The notes under the pieces were generated by a model. That model was not told the DNA's origin. It ran no database searches and was given only the letters and a program-made list of their open reading frames with translations. A DNA stretch of 64,000 bases from Spirosoma linguale DSM 74 (lineage in GTDB: Bacteria; Bacteroidota; Bacteroidia; Cytophagales; Spirosomataceae), in NCBI GenBank assembly GCA_000024525.1, contig CP001769.1:7783001-7847000 (forward strand), written 5' to 3'. The position numbers and the translations under genes were made by a program. This document shows, one piece after another, positions 33,962 to 43,471 of this stretch. Within the stretch, counting starts at the first letter, position 1. Each line of letters opens with the position of its first letter.

Positions 33962-36535
33962 TTACTTATTACTCAAGTAATTCAGCGTACCGGCAAAACT
34001 TTCGCCTTCTTTCAAGCTTCTGGCAACCAGTCGTTTGTCACCAATTTCCAGGCTCTTAAGTGGTAGCTGACCCTGTAGAACCGTTAGCGTGACCTGTAAT
34101 TTATTAGCTTGTTTCGTCTTGGTACACGTTCCCCAGGCGTAGCCGTTCGACCAAAAGTAAGTACCCTCCTGACCGTTGAACTGCATAACCTGACTTACGC
34201 CCGAATACTGAAACCCGCTCAGGGCCAGAGTGGTGGCCCAGCTAACCATGGCGCGGGCATAATGGTGGCCGCACTCTGCTTCGTCGAATGGGTTGCGTTT
34301 GCTGCCGTCGAACCGGTTGCGGATATTGCGGATGCAGAGCAGACCCGGCTCGGTCTGGTTTTCGTACAACATGCCAATGGCCGCCGTGTACTCGAAGCCG
34401 GTCATCACTTCGGAGAAGTAGGGGAACGGTACTTTGGGCCGTCCTTTGGGCCAACTGGCCATTAGCAGCGACGCTTCATCACCCAGCGCATACGACCGCA
34501 TATTGTTGAAATGGTCGGTCATGGAGGCCCGGTAGTTGTATTTCAGGATGGATTTCAGCGTCGTTTTTATATGGTCCGGGTTGACCAGATACCCCAGTCC
34601 GCAAACGTGCGCCATGAACTGCCCCACCAGTTGATCGACCAGGCAACCTTTGGCTAACTGGTAAGCCGGATCGTTCTGTTCCACCTTGTTGAAACCCGAA
34701 AACGTTCCCTTTGCAATGAGGTGTCCCGCTGGCGAAATGACCTGTTGTTCGTAATAGTCGCCATTGAACAGGTTGGCATCCGTCCAGGTGCTTCCTTTCT
34801 GGAAAATCTGATCACAGGTCTGGGCAAACGAACGATCATTCATGGCCGTTGCCATTGCCGAAGCGGCCTTCAGTGCACCCAGGTACCAGAGTTGCATTTG
34901 CGGATTGGGGCCGAAATACTCTACATCCATCGTATTATGTTGCGCGCCTTCCATAACCCCATCCCGGTTGGCATCCCAGCCACCGGGCACCCAGGCAAAT
35001 GCCAGCGCCTGTTTCACCTGCGGCCAGTACCGGCGTAGAAAATCTGTATCGCCGGAAAGCTGCCAGTCGCGGTAAAACTTCATGATCGTACCCATCTGCC
35101 CATCGGCAGCCGCTACGCCACCACCAAAGCCTTTTTTCAGCGGTAAACCCACCCGGAAGCTCATCAAGCCGGTATCATCCATGGCATAGTTGAACTCAAC
35201 ATCCCGCATGGTTTTTGCCAGATTGCCAAACAAAAAGGGTGTCGCCTGTTCGTAATTCCAGACGTGGGTACACGATCCCTGGCAGGAACCCACATCGTCC
35301 ATAATACCTTCCCAGCCAAACATGCGCCCATCTTCGGTGCGGAAAACCGTTTGCGAGCGCAACGTACTGGTGTTGAACAAAGCCGCTTCTTTTACCTCGT
35401 CGGGGTAGCTGCTTTGAACAAGGGCGTTGACGAATTGCAGGGTTTTCTGCTCTAGTTTCGGCAAAAGCGGAACAGTTTTATCGGCGACCGCCCAGGCATC
35501 ATTGTACTGCGTGGTGTAGTAATTACCAACCCGCTCCTTCGACCAGCCGAAGCGGTTGGGGAAGTGCCAGGTCAGGAAGAACGTGAACGCCTGCGTTTGG
35601 TTCGGCCCGATTGTCTTCTGCACCGCCAGCGAAGCCATCGGGTCTTCATCGGCCGGGGTCGTCTTTTCGGTTAATTTGCCGTCGTCGCTGAAATCATCCC
35701 AGAAATCGAGCAGGGCGTTTTCCCAGGCATTGGTGACGGAGGAAGTACGGTAACTAACGCCCTGCGATTCGGCAGTGGTAAGGGCAACGGTACCCCAGGC
35801 CGCATCGGCTTTATCGACCCCATCGGAATACATATAGATACCGGTAAGGCCGTTTTCCTGCCGGAACTGATTGCGGTTCTGTTTAGCTCCCTGTGGCTCC
35901 AGTTCGCCTTTCCAGGATTTGTGATTTTTGCTGCCATCACGCCCGATAAAATTGTGCATCGACCCACAAACAGAAACGGTGATGGGTTGGTTTCCGGTGT
36001 TGGTTACTTCATACGTCAGGACCGCAATGGGTAATCCACTGGCGTCGGCATCGGTGGGAACGAGTGGGTTGAACCCTTTTATGCGTACTGAAACGGGCAT
36101 GGTGGCATCGCTCAGATTGACCTGCCCGAAGGGGTACGCCGTTTCAAAACTGGCGTTGGCAAAGCGGGGCAAGCCATGATGATCGACCGGGCGACCTTCC
36201 ATATGCTGGTACTCATGCGATTCGAGCGGCCCCAGCAGAGCTTTCGTCTTTTTGGTTTCCAGCACATGAATGGCGAAGAAGGGCGCGGTATTACCCGTCA
36301 GGACAGTGCTGTACCCTTTGGCGGGGCGGTTCATAATTTCCCAATCCTGCAACTGCCCACGTCCGCCCAGGGAGACAGTTCCGGTACCAATGCCACCCAG
36401 CGGTAAGGCAATGCGGGTGAGGTGTTGCTGGTCGTAGCGTTTTAATACCGGCCAGGCTTGAGGATGCCATAGCGAGGACTGAGCTTTTACGGTAAAAGCT
36501 GCGAAGACTAAGAGCAGAACTATTACTTTTTTCAT
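33962..36535 (-). CDS. GH116-family glycosidase
   Basis: The 857-residue protein has a signal peptide (MKKVIVLLLVFAAFTVKA), the family-start motif IALPLGGIGTGTVSLGGRGQ, and an N-terminal beta domain. An alpha/alpha-barrel catalytic part follows, with GSCTHVWNYEQATPFLFG, YRDWQLSGDTDFLRRYW, HNTMDVEYFGPNPQM and DEAECGHHYARAMVSW. GH116 enzymes include beta-glucosidases, beta-xylosidases and glucosylceramidases. It follows the second susC/susD pair after 207 bp containing a strong hairpin, so its level may be set apart from susCD. Confidence 0.85.
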   Translation of the reverse strand: MKKVIVLLLVFAAFTVKAQSSLWHPQAWPVLKRYDQQHLTRIALPLGGIGTGTVSLGGRGQLQDWEIMNRPAKGYSTVLTGNTAPFFAIHVLETKKTKALLGPLESHEYQHMEGRPVDHHGLPRFANASFETAYPFGQVNLSDATMPVSVRIKGFNPLVPTDADASGLPIAVLTYEVTNTGNQPITVSVCGSMHNFIGRDGSKNHKSWKGELEPQGAKQNRNQFRQENGLTGIYMYSDGVDKADAAWGTVALTTAESQGVSYRTSSVTNAWENALLDFWDDFSDDGKLTEKTTPADEDPMASLAVQKTIGPNQTQAFTFFLTWHFPNRFGWSKERVGNYYTTQYNDAWAVADKTVPLLPKLEQKTLQFVNALVQSSYPDEVKEAALFNTSTLRSQTVFRTEDGRMFGWEGIMDDVGSCQGSCTHVWNYEQATPFLFGNLAKTMRDVEFNYAMDDTGLMSFRVGLPLKKGFGGGVAAADGQMGTIMKFYRDWQLSGDTDFLRRYWPQVKQALAFAWVPGGWDANRDGVMEGAQHNTMDVEYFGPNPQMQLWYLGALKAASAMATAMNDRSFAQTCDQIFQKGSTWTDANLFNGDYYEQQVISPAGHLIAKGTFSGFNKVEQNDPAYQLAKGCLVDQLVGQFMAHVCGLGYLVNPDHIKTTLKSILKYNYRASMTDHFNNMRSYALGDEASLLMASWPKGRPKVPFPYFSEVMTGFEYTAAIGMLYENQTEPGLLCIRNIRNRFDGSKRNPFDEAECGHHYARAMVSWATTLALSGFQYSGVSQVMQFNGQEGTYFWSNGYAWGTCTKTKQANKLQVTLTVLQGQLPLKSLEIGDKRLVARSLKEGESFAGTLNYLSNK

Positions 36536-36677
36536 AATCTCAAAGACAGTAGGCAGGAGTGAGAACTAAAGAGCAGGGGCGGTTGTGGGGAAGTTATTCC
36601 TAAAAGCGTCTGCGGGTCAGTTTCTTACCATTGCTGAGTTGGCAAGCCCATCTGGATTGCGTTGGTCCTGAAACAGA

Positions 36678-36709
36678 AAATCGGCACCGAACTGCTTCGG
36701 TGCCGATTT
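36678..36709 (-). terminator. Attenuator-like hairpin between susD and GH116
   Basis: AAATCGGCACCGAA and TTCGGTGCCGATTT form a perfect 14-bp stem with a CTGC loop (36692-36695). In the direction of transcription it is followed by TTTTCTGTTT. It may end most susCD transcripts and let only part continue into the GH116 gene. Confidence 0.7.
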
Positions 36710-36742
36710 GATAGCGTGGTTCGGCTGGTGCCAAACGAACAC

Positions 36743-38224
36743 TTATAGCGGGTTTTGCACGACCGCCTTATTGGCGTTCAATTCCCGGCGGGGAATCAGG
36801 AACTCCCACTGAACATCGCCGGGAGCTACGTCGAATAGCACGACTACGGCCGAATTGGTATTGGTCGTGCCGTTCCGGTTGAGGGCCATGTTCATGCGCT
36901 TCAGATCCGTGAACCGGAAGCCTTCGCCCCACAGTTCAATACGACGCTGGAACAGAATCTCGTTAAGCAGCGCGGCACCCGTACTGGTCGATAACTTATA
37001 CGATGGATCGCGCTTGCTGACCAGGTCGAACAAGGTGCTGGCGGCTGCCGTAGCATTGCCCAGCCGTGCCTGCGCTTCGGCTTCGATCAGATACATTTCC
37101 GCCACCCGCATGTACGGAATATCGCCCATGGCACTGGTGGAGGGCGTACCCGGTAGCCGGAACTTCTGGTTCATATAGGGAACTCGTACACCACCCGTTG
37201 GCACAATTGAATTAGCCGTCGTTGGCGCTTTAACCCACATCTTCGACCGCACGTCCGTAGCCGGAATCTGGTCGTACAACAGGCTGTTGATGGCCTTCGG
37301 CGTTACCCGGATGTTGGTAGAATTATAGTTGCTGGACATGTAGGAGTGAAACGCACCAAAAAACTCCGACTGATCTTCGACGTGATCGAACCCCCACATC
37401 CACTCCGGATTACCTATGTCTGAGAAGCCTTCCTGATACTGGGCAATACTCATCAGCGAGAAGCCTTTGCGGGCTTCGGCGGCAAATTTTGCGGCATCGG
37501 CCCAGTTCTGCTGCGTCAGGGCTACCCGCGCCTGCAAGCCTTTGATCACCTCCAGATTGATGTGCGATTTGAACGAACGGGTTGAGGTAAGCAGCGTAGC
37601 CGCATCGGCAAGATCCTTGTTTACCTGCGTATATACTTCTTCAACGGTGGCCCGTGGCAGTCCTTCAGTGGTGGGCGTCAGCACCAGCGGTACGCCCAGT
37701 TGGCTATTGGGTTTGGCCGCAGCATCGTACCGCTTCCCGTAAAGTTGTACCAGATTGAAATACGAGAATGCCCGTAACGCCAGCGCTTCTCCTTTAACCT
37801 GATTACGCTCCGGCTGAGTGCCTGCGGCATTGTCGATACTGGCAATACCGATGTTCGCATTACCGATTACCCGATAATACAACTCATAAGGCAGTTGATC
37901 GCCGACCGATGTTTCCGAGCGGTGAGCCTGCCAGCGCTGTTCGGCAAGGTGCCAGTTATTTGAGGTATTGCTCAGAAGCAGATCTTCACCCAGTGCGTCG
38001 ATGATGATCATCATGGCCGGATGACCAAAGTGCCCCTGCGAGCCCAGGTACCGGACAACCATGGCCCGGTAAATACCGTTGATGGCGCTGGCGGCATTTT
38101 TCGTGGTGGAATAGGCCGCCCCGGCATCGATACTGGCGGTGGGTGCCGTTTCCAGATAGTCTTTTTCGCAGGCTGTTGTCAGCAGGCCCAGCGCTACTAG
38201 TATAGTTAGATATCTTGCTTTCAT
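36743..38224 (-). CDS. SusD/RagB-family lipoprotein (second PUL)
   Basis: The 493-residue protein has a lipoprotein signal ending LTTAC, then EKDYLETAPTASIDAGAAY, the RAFSYFNLVQLYGKRYD segment typical of the family, and the closing FLIPRRELNANKAVVQNPL. It is the surface glycan-binding partner of the SusC protein encoded 14 bp upstream. Confidence 0.95.
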   Translation of the reverse strand: MKARYLTILVALGLLTTACEKDYLETAPTASIDAGAAYSTTKNAASAINGIYRAMVVRYLGSQGHFGHPAMMIIIDALGEDLLLSNTSNNWHLAEQRWQAHRSETSVGDQLPYELYYRVIGNANIGIASIDNAAGTQPERNQVKGEALALRAFSYFNLVQLYGKRYDAAAKPNSQLGVPLVLTPTTEGLPRATVEEVYTQVNKDLADAATLLTSTRSFKSHINLEVIKGLQARVALTQQNWADAAKFAAEARKGFSLMSIAQYQEGFSDIGNPEWMWGFDHVEDQSEFFGAFHSYMSSNYNSTNIRVTPKAINSLLYDQIPATDVRSKMWVKAPTTANSIVPTGGVRVPYMNQKFRLPGTPSTSAMGDIPYMRVAEMYLIEAEAQARLGNATAAASTLFDLVSKRDPSYKLSTSTGAALLNEILFQRRIELWGEGFRFTDLKRMNMALNRNGTTNTNSAVVVLFDVAPGDVQWEFLIPRRELNANKAVVQNPL

Positions 38225-38238
38225 GAATTGTCTGAATC

Positions 38239-41200
38239 TTAAAGCGTAAATGAAACACCCAGAATAATGCTTTTGGCTGGGCTGAATACGTTGCTGGTTA
38301 CCCCCGTGAAGGTTTGCTGAACGTTCATCCCTTTCCGGTGAGACAGGATAAGGAAGTTCTCGCCAGTGATGTACACCTGTGCATTCTCCAGGAAGGCTCT
38401 GCGCGACAAGGTAGCGGGCAGCGCGTACGAAAGCGTTACCGTACGCAGGTTCAGGTAGCTGGCATTCGTGAGCCAGCGGTCCGATGCGGCATCAAAATCC
38501 GACGTGCGTCCAGCATCCATACGGGGCACATTGGTGATGTCGCCGGGGTTCCGCCACCGGTTCAGAATATCGACGGATTTGGCGCTGCCATACCCGCCCG
38601 AACTCATCAGGGCTGCGTAGGCTCCGTCGTAGGTTTTACCGCCTAACTGATATACGGTCAGCGCCGACAGGGTAATGCCTTTGTAGCGGAAGGTATTCGT
38701 AAATCCACCCGACACCGTGGGGATAGACGAGCCATTGTAATGGTAGCGCGCATTGTTGACGCTGGTTGTCAGCGTATCACCGCCTTCGGTAATGCGGGAG
38801 TTCGATGCTACATAGTTTGCCGCCCTGTATTGTGCTTCGCCCGTTGTGGGGTTCACGCCCATGTATTCGCGGAGCCAGTAGTCGTAGATAGACCGGCCAA
38901 CGGCCAGTTTCTTCGTGCCATCAATAATTTCGGGATTCTCATCGGGCATCTTCGTAATCCGGTTTTTCACGCGGGTGGCGTTCAGGTCGATGCGCCAGGT
39001 GAAGTCCTTCGTTCGGATGGGTTCAATGCCCAGTTCAATCTCCATACCCCGGTTGTACATCGTGCCGATATTTCGGGTAACCGTCGAAATACCATCCGAT
39101 AGGGGCAAGGGTACGGCGAAGATCAGGTTGGACGACCGGCGGTCGAAGTACTCAACCGTACCGGAAACGCGCCCTTTGAACAGGCTGAACTCCAGCGCGG
39201 CATCGAAGGAGTTGCTCGATTCCCAGGCCAGGTTCTGGTTGCCAAGGCTCGTTTGCAGAATACCCGCTTCCGATGCGTTGTTCCAGCTCCCTAAGCCGAA
39301 CAGCGGCTGCCAGGCGTAGTAACTGATGGTATTGTCCTGAGCAAAAGCCGCCGTATTTCCTCCGCCATCATTACCGGTCTGGCCATACGAAGCCCGTAGT
39401 TTCAGGGAGTTGATGGTTGGAATAGACCGCAGAAAATCTTCCTGGTCGATACGCCATGCACCACTCACGGAGTAGAACGTACCCCAGCGGGAATCCCGAT
39501 AGAACTTACTGGAGCCATCGCGCCGAACCGAAGCAGAGAGGAAGTATTTCTGGTCGTAGTCGTAGTTGATACGGGAGAAATAGCCTTCTACCCGACGCGT
39601 GTTGTACACCGACGACAGAAAGGTTGTGGTCGTGAAGTTGCCTAACTCGTAGTTACCGTCCACAATCTGCTGCGAACGCGAGCCTTCCAGGTTGTTGTCG
39701 TTGATGCTGAAGTTCTCGTGGCCCAGCAGCACATCGAACGTATTTTTCCCGAACGACTTATTGTAGTTCAGTAGCTGGTTGAGGTTGAAGCTGGTGATGT
39801 TCTGAAACTGGTGGTTCGCACGGCCCGCCGGAGCGCCGTCACCCACTTCGGGGTTGCCATAGGTGAACACATTCGTATTAGTAATGTCCGTACCTACGTT
39901 CACCGAAAACTTGAAATCTTTCAGGAACGAAACTTCGGCGAAACCCCGTGCGCCCAGTACGTTACGGCGCAGGAAGTTCTGGTTCAGCAACGTCTCCGCA
40001 ACCGAATGGCGACCACCAAACTGGGGCCGGGCCGGTAAGCCCAGGGACGTCAGGTTCCCGTAATCCCACCGTCGCTGACCGTTCGGCAGCGTCAAAAACT
40101 GGCCGACATTAGTTGGGTCGTAGGCATACACAGGATAGATAGGACCAATATTCCGTGAGAAAAAGAACGGGTTCACGAAATTGGTGCTGCCATCGGCATC
40201 CGCCTGGTTGGACTTCGAGATGGTCGTCGACAGGTTAGCCCCCACCCGAAACCAGGGTTTCATCTGGGAGTTGATGTTGATCCGGCCCGTAAACCGCTCG
40301 AAGTCGGAACGGATCAGATACCCTTTGTCGTTGAGGTAGCCCAAAGACACAAAATAGTCGGAGTTTTTCTGCCCGCCAGCGAAGCTTACGTTCAGTTCAC
40401 GCCGGTTCCCCTGACGCGTAATCGGCTTCTCCCAGTTCAGATCGTCGGGCGAAAACAGAAGCTGGGCGTTTTGGTTGAACTGCCCGTCGGTATTAACCAA
40501 CTGATTGCCGGGCACGTTGTATACGTTGTAGCCGACCAGACTAACCAGTCGGTTTGTGGCATCGGCGTTTGCCGTTGCCAGGGCTACGGGGTTGGTGGCC
40601 CGGTAGGCAATGCTGTTCCGGTAGGTTTCCCACATCAGCGGGTAGTACTCGCCAACGCCAACCCGGTCGTATTCGGGCAGCCCCCGGCTACTAAAGCCCT
40701 GCGTATAACGCACGTTGATGGTACTCCGGTCTTTCAGCCCTTTTTTTGTGGTTACAACCACCACACCATTTGCCGCCCGTGCACCGTACAGGGCGGTTGA
40801 GGCCGCATCTTTCAGCACCGACACGCTTTCGATGTCGCTGGGGTTGATGTTGGCAATATTGCCCGAATACGGAATGCCGTCTACCACATACAGCGGGTCA
40901 TTTCCCGACGAGATCGAGCCGAAGCCCCGAATACGAATTTCGGGAGCGGAGCCCGGCTGACCGCTGCCGGCCGTTGTCTGAACGCCCGACACCGCACCCG
41001 AAAGTGCCTGTGCCACGTTACTGACGCCACGATTCTGAATCTGTGTTGTTGACAGCGTCCCTGCCGAACCCGTAAAGGATGCCCGTTTTGCCGTACCAAA
41101 GGTGGTTACGATGACCTCATCCAGATTAGCAGCATCGGGCACCATGTTCACCGCGATGGTCGATTTGTTACCTATGGCAATCTCCTGAGACGCATAGCCA

Positions 41201-41427
41201 ATGAAGCTGAATACCAACCGGCCCGTAGCGGGCGCGCTTAACCGATAGTTGCCTTCGGCGTCGGTGGTGGTGCCGCGCGTTGTTCCTTTAAGCTGGACGC
41301 TTACGCCGGGCAGCCCGCCCCCGTCTTCGGAGGATGTTACCCGGCCACTCACCGTAAAATCCTGCGCCAGAGCGGGTAAGCAGGAAAGAAGGGCCAGAAG
41401 CCAACTGCCCAATATAAATTTTCCCAT
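38239..41427 (-). CDS. SusC/RagA-family TonB-linked outer-membrane transporter (second PUL)
   Basis: The 1062-residue protein has a signal peptide, a carboxypeptidase-regulatory-like domain (FTVSGRVTSSEDGGGLPGV), the signature DEVIVTTFGTAKRASFTGSA, a plug domain (ESVSVLKDAASTALYGARAA), and a barrel ending SIILGVSFTL. It heads the operon susC-susD-GH116. No HTCS, sigma or anti-sigma gene lies beside it, so its regulator must be elsewhere. Confidence 0.95.
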   Translation of the reverse strand: MGKFILGSWLLALLSCLPALAQDFTVSGRVTSSEDGGGLPGVSVQLKGTTRGTTTDAEGNYRLSAPATGRLVFSFIGYASQEIAIGNKSTIAVNMVPDAANLDEVIVTTFGTAKRASFTGSAGTLSTTQIQNRGVSNVAQALSGAVSGVQTTAGSGQPGSAPEIRIRGFGSISSGNDPLYVVDGIPYSGNIANINPSDIESVSVLKDAASTALYGARAANGVVVVTTKKGLKDRSTINVRYTQGFSSRGLPEYDRVGVGEYYPLMWETYRNSIAYRATNPVALATANADATNRLVSLVGYNVYNVPGNQLVNTDGQFNQNAQLLFSPDDLNWEKPITRQGNRRELNVSFAGGQKNSDYFVSLGYLNDKGYLIRSDFERFTGRININSQMKPWFRVGANLSTTISKSNQADADGSTNFVNPFFFSRNIGPIYPVYAYDPTNVGQFLTLPNGQRRWDYGNLTSLGLPARPQFGGRHSVAETLLNQNFLRRNVLGARGFAEVSFLKDFKFSVNVGTDITNTNVFTYGNPEVGDGAPAGRANHQFQNITSFNLNQLLNYNKSFGKNTFDVLLGHENFSINDNNLEGSRSQQIVDGNYELGNFTTTTFLSSVYNTRRVEGYFSRINYDYDQKYFLSASVRRDGSSKFYRDSRWGTFYSVSGAWRIDQEDFLRSIPTINSLKLRASYGQTGNDGGGNTAAFAQDNTISYYAWQPLFGLGSWNNASEAGILQTSLGNQNLAWESSNSFDAALEFSLFKGRVSGTVEYFDRRSSNLIFAVPLPLSDGISTVTRNIGTMYNRGMEIELGIEPIRTKDFTWRIDLNATRVKNRITKMPDENPEIIDGTKKLAVGRSIYDYWLREYMGVNPTTGEAQYRAANYVASNSRITEGGDTLTTSVNNARYHYNGSSIPTVSGGFTNTFRYKGITLSALTVYQLGGKTYDGAYAALMSSGGYGSAKSVDILNRWRNPGDITNVPRMDAGRTSDFDAASDRWLTNASYLNLRTVTLSYALPATLSRRAFLENAQVYITGENFLILSHRKGMNVQQTFTGVTSNVFSPAKSIILGVSFTL

Positions 41428-41473
41428 GAAGTAGTATTGATAAAGTGTTTTAATAGAGTTTTAATTTCGGGGG

Positions 41474-41502
41474 CAAAAGTACGTTATAATGTATAAAATC
41501 AA
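41474..41502 (-). promoter_or_regulatory. Promoter of the second susC operon
   Basis: The minus strand reads TTG (41502-41500) and, 18 bp on, TACTTTTG (41481-41474), matching the -33 and TAnnTTTG boxes, 46 bp before the ATG. Confidence 0.55.
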
Positions 41503-41773
41503 TATATTATTCTTAAAAAGTCTTTTATTGCGTATAATTAATATTGCATAATTGCTTTACAGGCAAATTTATATTAAATGTTTATATTATTATATAATGT
41601 TATCAATAAGCGCTTAATTGCTTGTTGGTATCATTCATCGATTTCGATTGGTTAACGTATTTTCTTGCTGCTAATTGATTGGGATATAGTGTATTAGTAG
41701 GCGTTTATGATTTGCCGATAACTCGTTGTATGGTCTGGTTTTTTGTTACCCAAGCAGGGGGTTATTTAGACAT

Positions 41774-41819
41774 GGTAGCACAAAAAAAGGCTGGTCGACC
41801 AGCCTTTTTTTGTGCTACC
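41774..41819. terminator. Perfect 46-bp palindrome, bidirectional terminator
   Basis: Twenty-three-base arms with no mismatch and no spacer: GGTAGCAC, seven A, GGCTGG, then GTCGAC at the centre and the mirror image. Read either way it gives a GC stem followed by seven T, as in an intrinsic terminator. It lies about 350 bp upstream of susC and may insulate the minus-strand operon. Confidence 0.75.
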
Positions 41820-41905
41820 GTTTTTGATGCTGTTTGCCTGAATTTAGGTAAGCGATGGGCATCACTCGAAACAGGCACCCAACCGTACGCATCCGCCAGA
41901 CGTTG

Positions 41906-41926
41906 GGCATAGTCATAGACTATGCC
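41906..41926. repeat. REP-like hairpin
   Basis: GGCATAGTC-ATA-GACTATGCC is a perfect 9-bp-arm hairpin related to those at 16695-16711 and 16788-16804. Confidence 0.7.
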
Positions 41927-42045
41927 GACAAGGTATGCCTACCTTTACCAACCTACATTGAAACTGGGGCTTCTACGGAGGAAATGGTTCCTGATACACG
42001 CTATCTGGCGAGGTGTGTAAAACAAATCGAGCAACTACAGACCAA

Positions 42046-42309
42046 TTATATAGCCTTATATAGTTTCATCAGTTCCTGAATACGACGGTCATGTTCCTCA
42101 TCATTATAAAAATTACCGGCTTCAGCGTCCCACCGTCGCTGTACCGATTGCCGGACAACGGCTCGTTCCCGTCGCTCGTCGATGGGCAGCCGCCAAATTT
42201 CTTTCAAATGTGTTTGGTGTTCAAATTCCCATTGATGCCATTGAATGTACTTTCCTTTTCGTGGACTTCCGTCTTTTTGGGCAAATGGATTTTGAGGTTC
42301 TTTTTCCAT
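42046..42309 (-). CDS. Hypothetical small charged protein
   Basis: The 87-residue ORF is rich in charged residues and probably helical (EIWRLPIDERRERAVVRQSV, DEEHDRRIQELMKLYKAI). No signal peptide or membrane segment is present. It lies downstream of the tRNA terminator and stands alone. I do not recognise it. Confidence 0.5.
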   Translation of the reverse strand: MEKEPQNPFAQKDGSPRKGKYIQWHQWEFEHQTHLKEIWRLPIDERRERAVVRQSVQRRWDAEAGNFYNDEEHDRRIQELMKLYKAI

Positions 42310-42407
42310 TCAGTAGCAAGTGGTAATGGGCTTTGAACGATACTTACTGCCCGTCTACCTTTGGGCGTCTACAAATGAAATGTAAAACTTTTGTTGTTCC
42401 TAACAAC

Positions 42408-42445
42408 AAAAAAAGGCACTTACCATTTCTGATAAGTGCCCTTTT
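42408..42445 (-). terminator. Terminator of tRNA-Val
   Basis: GGCACTTA (42415-42422) pairs with TAAGTGCC (42433-42440); on the minus strand the hairpin is followed by seven T. It lies 10 bp after the tRNA 3' end. Confidence 0.8.
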
Positions 42446-42453
42446 TCTAGTGG

Positions 42454-42528
42454 TGGGAGTTGACGGGTTCGAACCGCCGACCCTCTGCTTGTAAGGCAGA
42501 TGCTCTGAACCAGCTGAGCTAAACTCCC
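42454..42528 (-). tRNA. tRNA-Val (anticodon TAC)
   Basis: The minus strand begins GGGAGTTTAGCTCAGCTGG and closes with AACTCCC and discriminator A; the acceptor stem GGGAGTT/AACTCCC pairs fully. The anticodon stem-loop is CTGC-CTTACAA-GCAG, so the anticodon is TAC (valine). The T arm contains GGTTCGAA. CCA appears to be encoded at 42451-42453. Confidence 0.95.
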
Positions 42529-42661
42529 TTTCCTTTATTTTTTCCCTTGCGATTGTCGTCGTTTGGGAGTGCAAATATAAGAGCCTAAAATGCCTTTATG
42601 CAAGCCTGAGGCCAAAAAAAACTGAATTATTTTTTAATTGCCTGATTGACAGCGGCCTTTT

Positions 42662-43471
42662 CTACTCGAAATTTAGATAAAGCGTTACCGAGTGCGTAGT
42701 TAATTTGTTGATGCCTATACTAGCGGCATTGGTGCCGGGACGGTAAAGGTTAACGAGTCCGTGGGAGAACCGGATTTCGGGCGCAAACTTAAAATACTCG
42801 AAAAACTGCTCGAAGCCCAAACCATATTCAACCGCAAAATCCATCGTGCCAGTACTTAGTCGGCTTGCCCCTTGTGTCTCTTTTCGGCGCACGTTACTCT
42901 CAACGCTGAATGTGCCGCCCGCCAGCAGATACATCCGGCTGTTGTTGCGCCGTTCAGATTTGTATTTGAGCAACAGCGGGAAATCGATCCAGGTTGACTC
43001 CCGGATTTCCGTCTTTGATGTGCCGCCCGGATAATCGTACTGAACCTCCCGGCTAAACAGGGATACTGAGGGTGTAAGCCGTAGATCGAAGCGGTCGTTT
43101 AAATAGGCATTGACAACAAACCCAACACGAAATGCTGGTTTATTCGGCGAATAGATACGATAGGCCGAATCCGCCGTCAGAAATTGTGGGCTGTGTGTAA
43201 CGCTGAATCGGGTAATCGGGGCGGCAAAGAAAAAACCGTAATGAATGGTCTTGTCGTCGTACCGCTCAAGGTGTTTTCGTATGTATTTGTAGCTTGTCTG
43301 TGCCTGTGTGCTGCCCGGAACAAAACCAAGCAACAGCAAAACGAAGCCGGTCTGCACCGATAGTCGGGCAGTTAGATGCAGTAAGCCAGAGATAGTGCGA
43401 ACTGAGCCAGCCGTAACTAGGCCTTGTGGCCGATGTAAATTGACGCAACGCCGAAGGTGAGCGGTATCCAT
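42662..43471 (-). CDS. PorT-like outer-membrane beta-barrel protein
   Basis: The frame codes for 269 residues, but the ATG at 43471 lies 55 bp inside the upstream ubiE gene. A hydrophobic signal-like segment starts only near residue 39 (VQTGFVLLLLGFVPGSTQAQ), so a later non-ATG start is possible. The rest is barrel-like (FRVGFVVNAYLNDRFDLRLT, WIDFPLLLKYKSER, FAVEYGLGFEQFFEYFKFAP). The layout and the place next to ubiE match PorT-family proteins, one of which serves the type IX secretion system. Identity as true PorT is not proven. Confidence 0.75.
   Translation of the reverse strand: MDTAHLRRCVNLHRPQGLVTAGSVRTISGLLHLTARLSVQTGFVLLLLGFVPGSTQAQTSYKYIRKHLERYDDKTIHYGFFFAAPITRFSVTHSPQFLTADSAYRIYSPNKPAFRVGFVVNAYLNDRFDLRLTPSVSLFSREVQYDYPGGTSKTEIRESTWIDFPLLLKYKSERRNNSRMYLLAGGTFSVESNVRRKETQGASRLSTGTMDFAVEYGLGFEQFFEYFKFAPEIRFSHGLVNLYRPGTNAASIGINKLTTHSVTLYLNFE

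Larger units (their letters stand above)
41428..42045. other. AT-rich intergenic region with palindromes
   Basis: I see no gene; a 77-residue plus-strand ORF (41679-41912) spans the perfect palindrome and is probably spurious. It holds the susC promoter, a 46-bp palindrome and a REP-like hairpin. Confidence 0.5.

Noticed and set aside
41679..41912. Plus-strand ORF of 77 residues
   Set aside because: It is read through the perfect terminator palindrome, so it is very unlikely to be coding.
42344..42574. Minus-strand ORF of 76 residues
   Set aside because: It covers the tRNA-Val gene and its terminator.
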